Part shown: positions 6,759-6,759 of the stretch, in pieces
Position numbering within the stretch: position 1 is the stretch's first letter
Layout: every line of letters starts with the position of its first letter
From: Lysobacterales bacterium
GTDB lineage: Bacteria > Pseudomonadota > Gammaproteobacteria > Xanthomonadales > Marinicellaceae
NCBI GenBank assembly: GCA_027083915.1
Contig: JALWML010000140.1
Coordinates: forward strand, 1 to 6,759
DNA length: 6,759 nucleotides
Direction of reading: 5' to 3'
Made by a program: the position numbers and the translations under genes
Notes under the pieces: generated by a model
The model's database searches: none
What the model was told of the DNA's origin: nothing
What the model saw: the letters and a program-made list of their open reading frames with translations, nothing else

Positions 6759-6759
6759 T

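Overview
The window is an AT-rich stretch of bacterial chromosome, almost wholly coding, with a gene order and protein content typical of Gammaproteobacteria. The markers are the era-recO pair, the leuS-lptE-holA cluster, an outer-membrane LPS-assembly lipoprotein (so a Gram-negative with LPS), and RecO, HolA and LeuRS proteins that I can align by memory to the E. coli family members. The strong A/T bias and short intergenic gaps would fit a low-GC marine or symbiotic gammaproteobacterium (for example the SUP05/Thioglobus or Thiotrichales sphere). That lineage guess is inference; no 16S or diagnostic gene is present.

Layout: (1) the 3' three-quarters of era, cut by the left edge, ends in a TAATG overlap with recO. 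(2) An 86-nt gap leads to a membrane-anchored GGDEF protein, a probable diguanylate cyclase. (3) A 71-nt gap with a candidate promoter precedes leuS, lptE and holA, which follow one another with no intergenic base at all and in the same reading frame. (4) On the opposite strand, a peroxiredoxin gene of the Bcp/PrxQ type, cut by the right edge, converges on holA and overlaps its last 17 bases. A perfect 11-bp inverted repeat inside the 3' end of holA lies where the terminator of the peroxiredoxin gene would be expected.

Functionally this is housekeeping: ribosome assembly (Era), recombinational repair (RecO), leucine charging (LeuRS), LPS export (LptE), clamp loading (HolA) and peroxide defence (Prx). 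The one regulatory gene is the cyclic-di-GMP enzyme, which sits where pdxJ commonly follows recO in relatives; nadD likewise does not follow holA. I see no mobile element, CRISPR array, tRNA or rRNA, and no convincing previously undescribed system. The points worth a second look are the embedded palindrome, the zero-gap same-frame gene junctions with no visible Shine-Dalgarno sites, the LeuRS domain architecture, and the inserted GGDEF gene.
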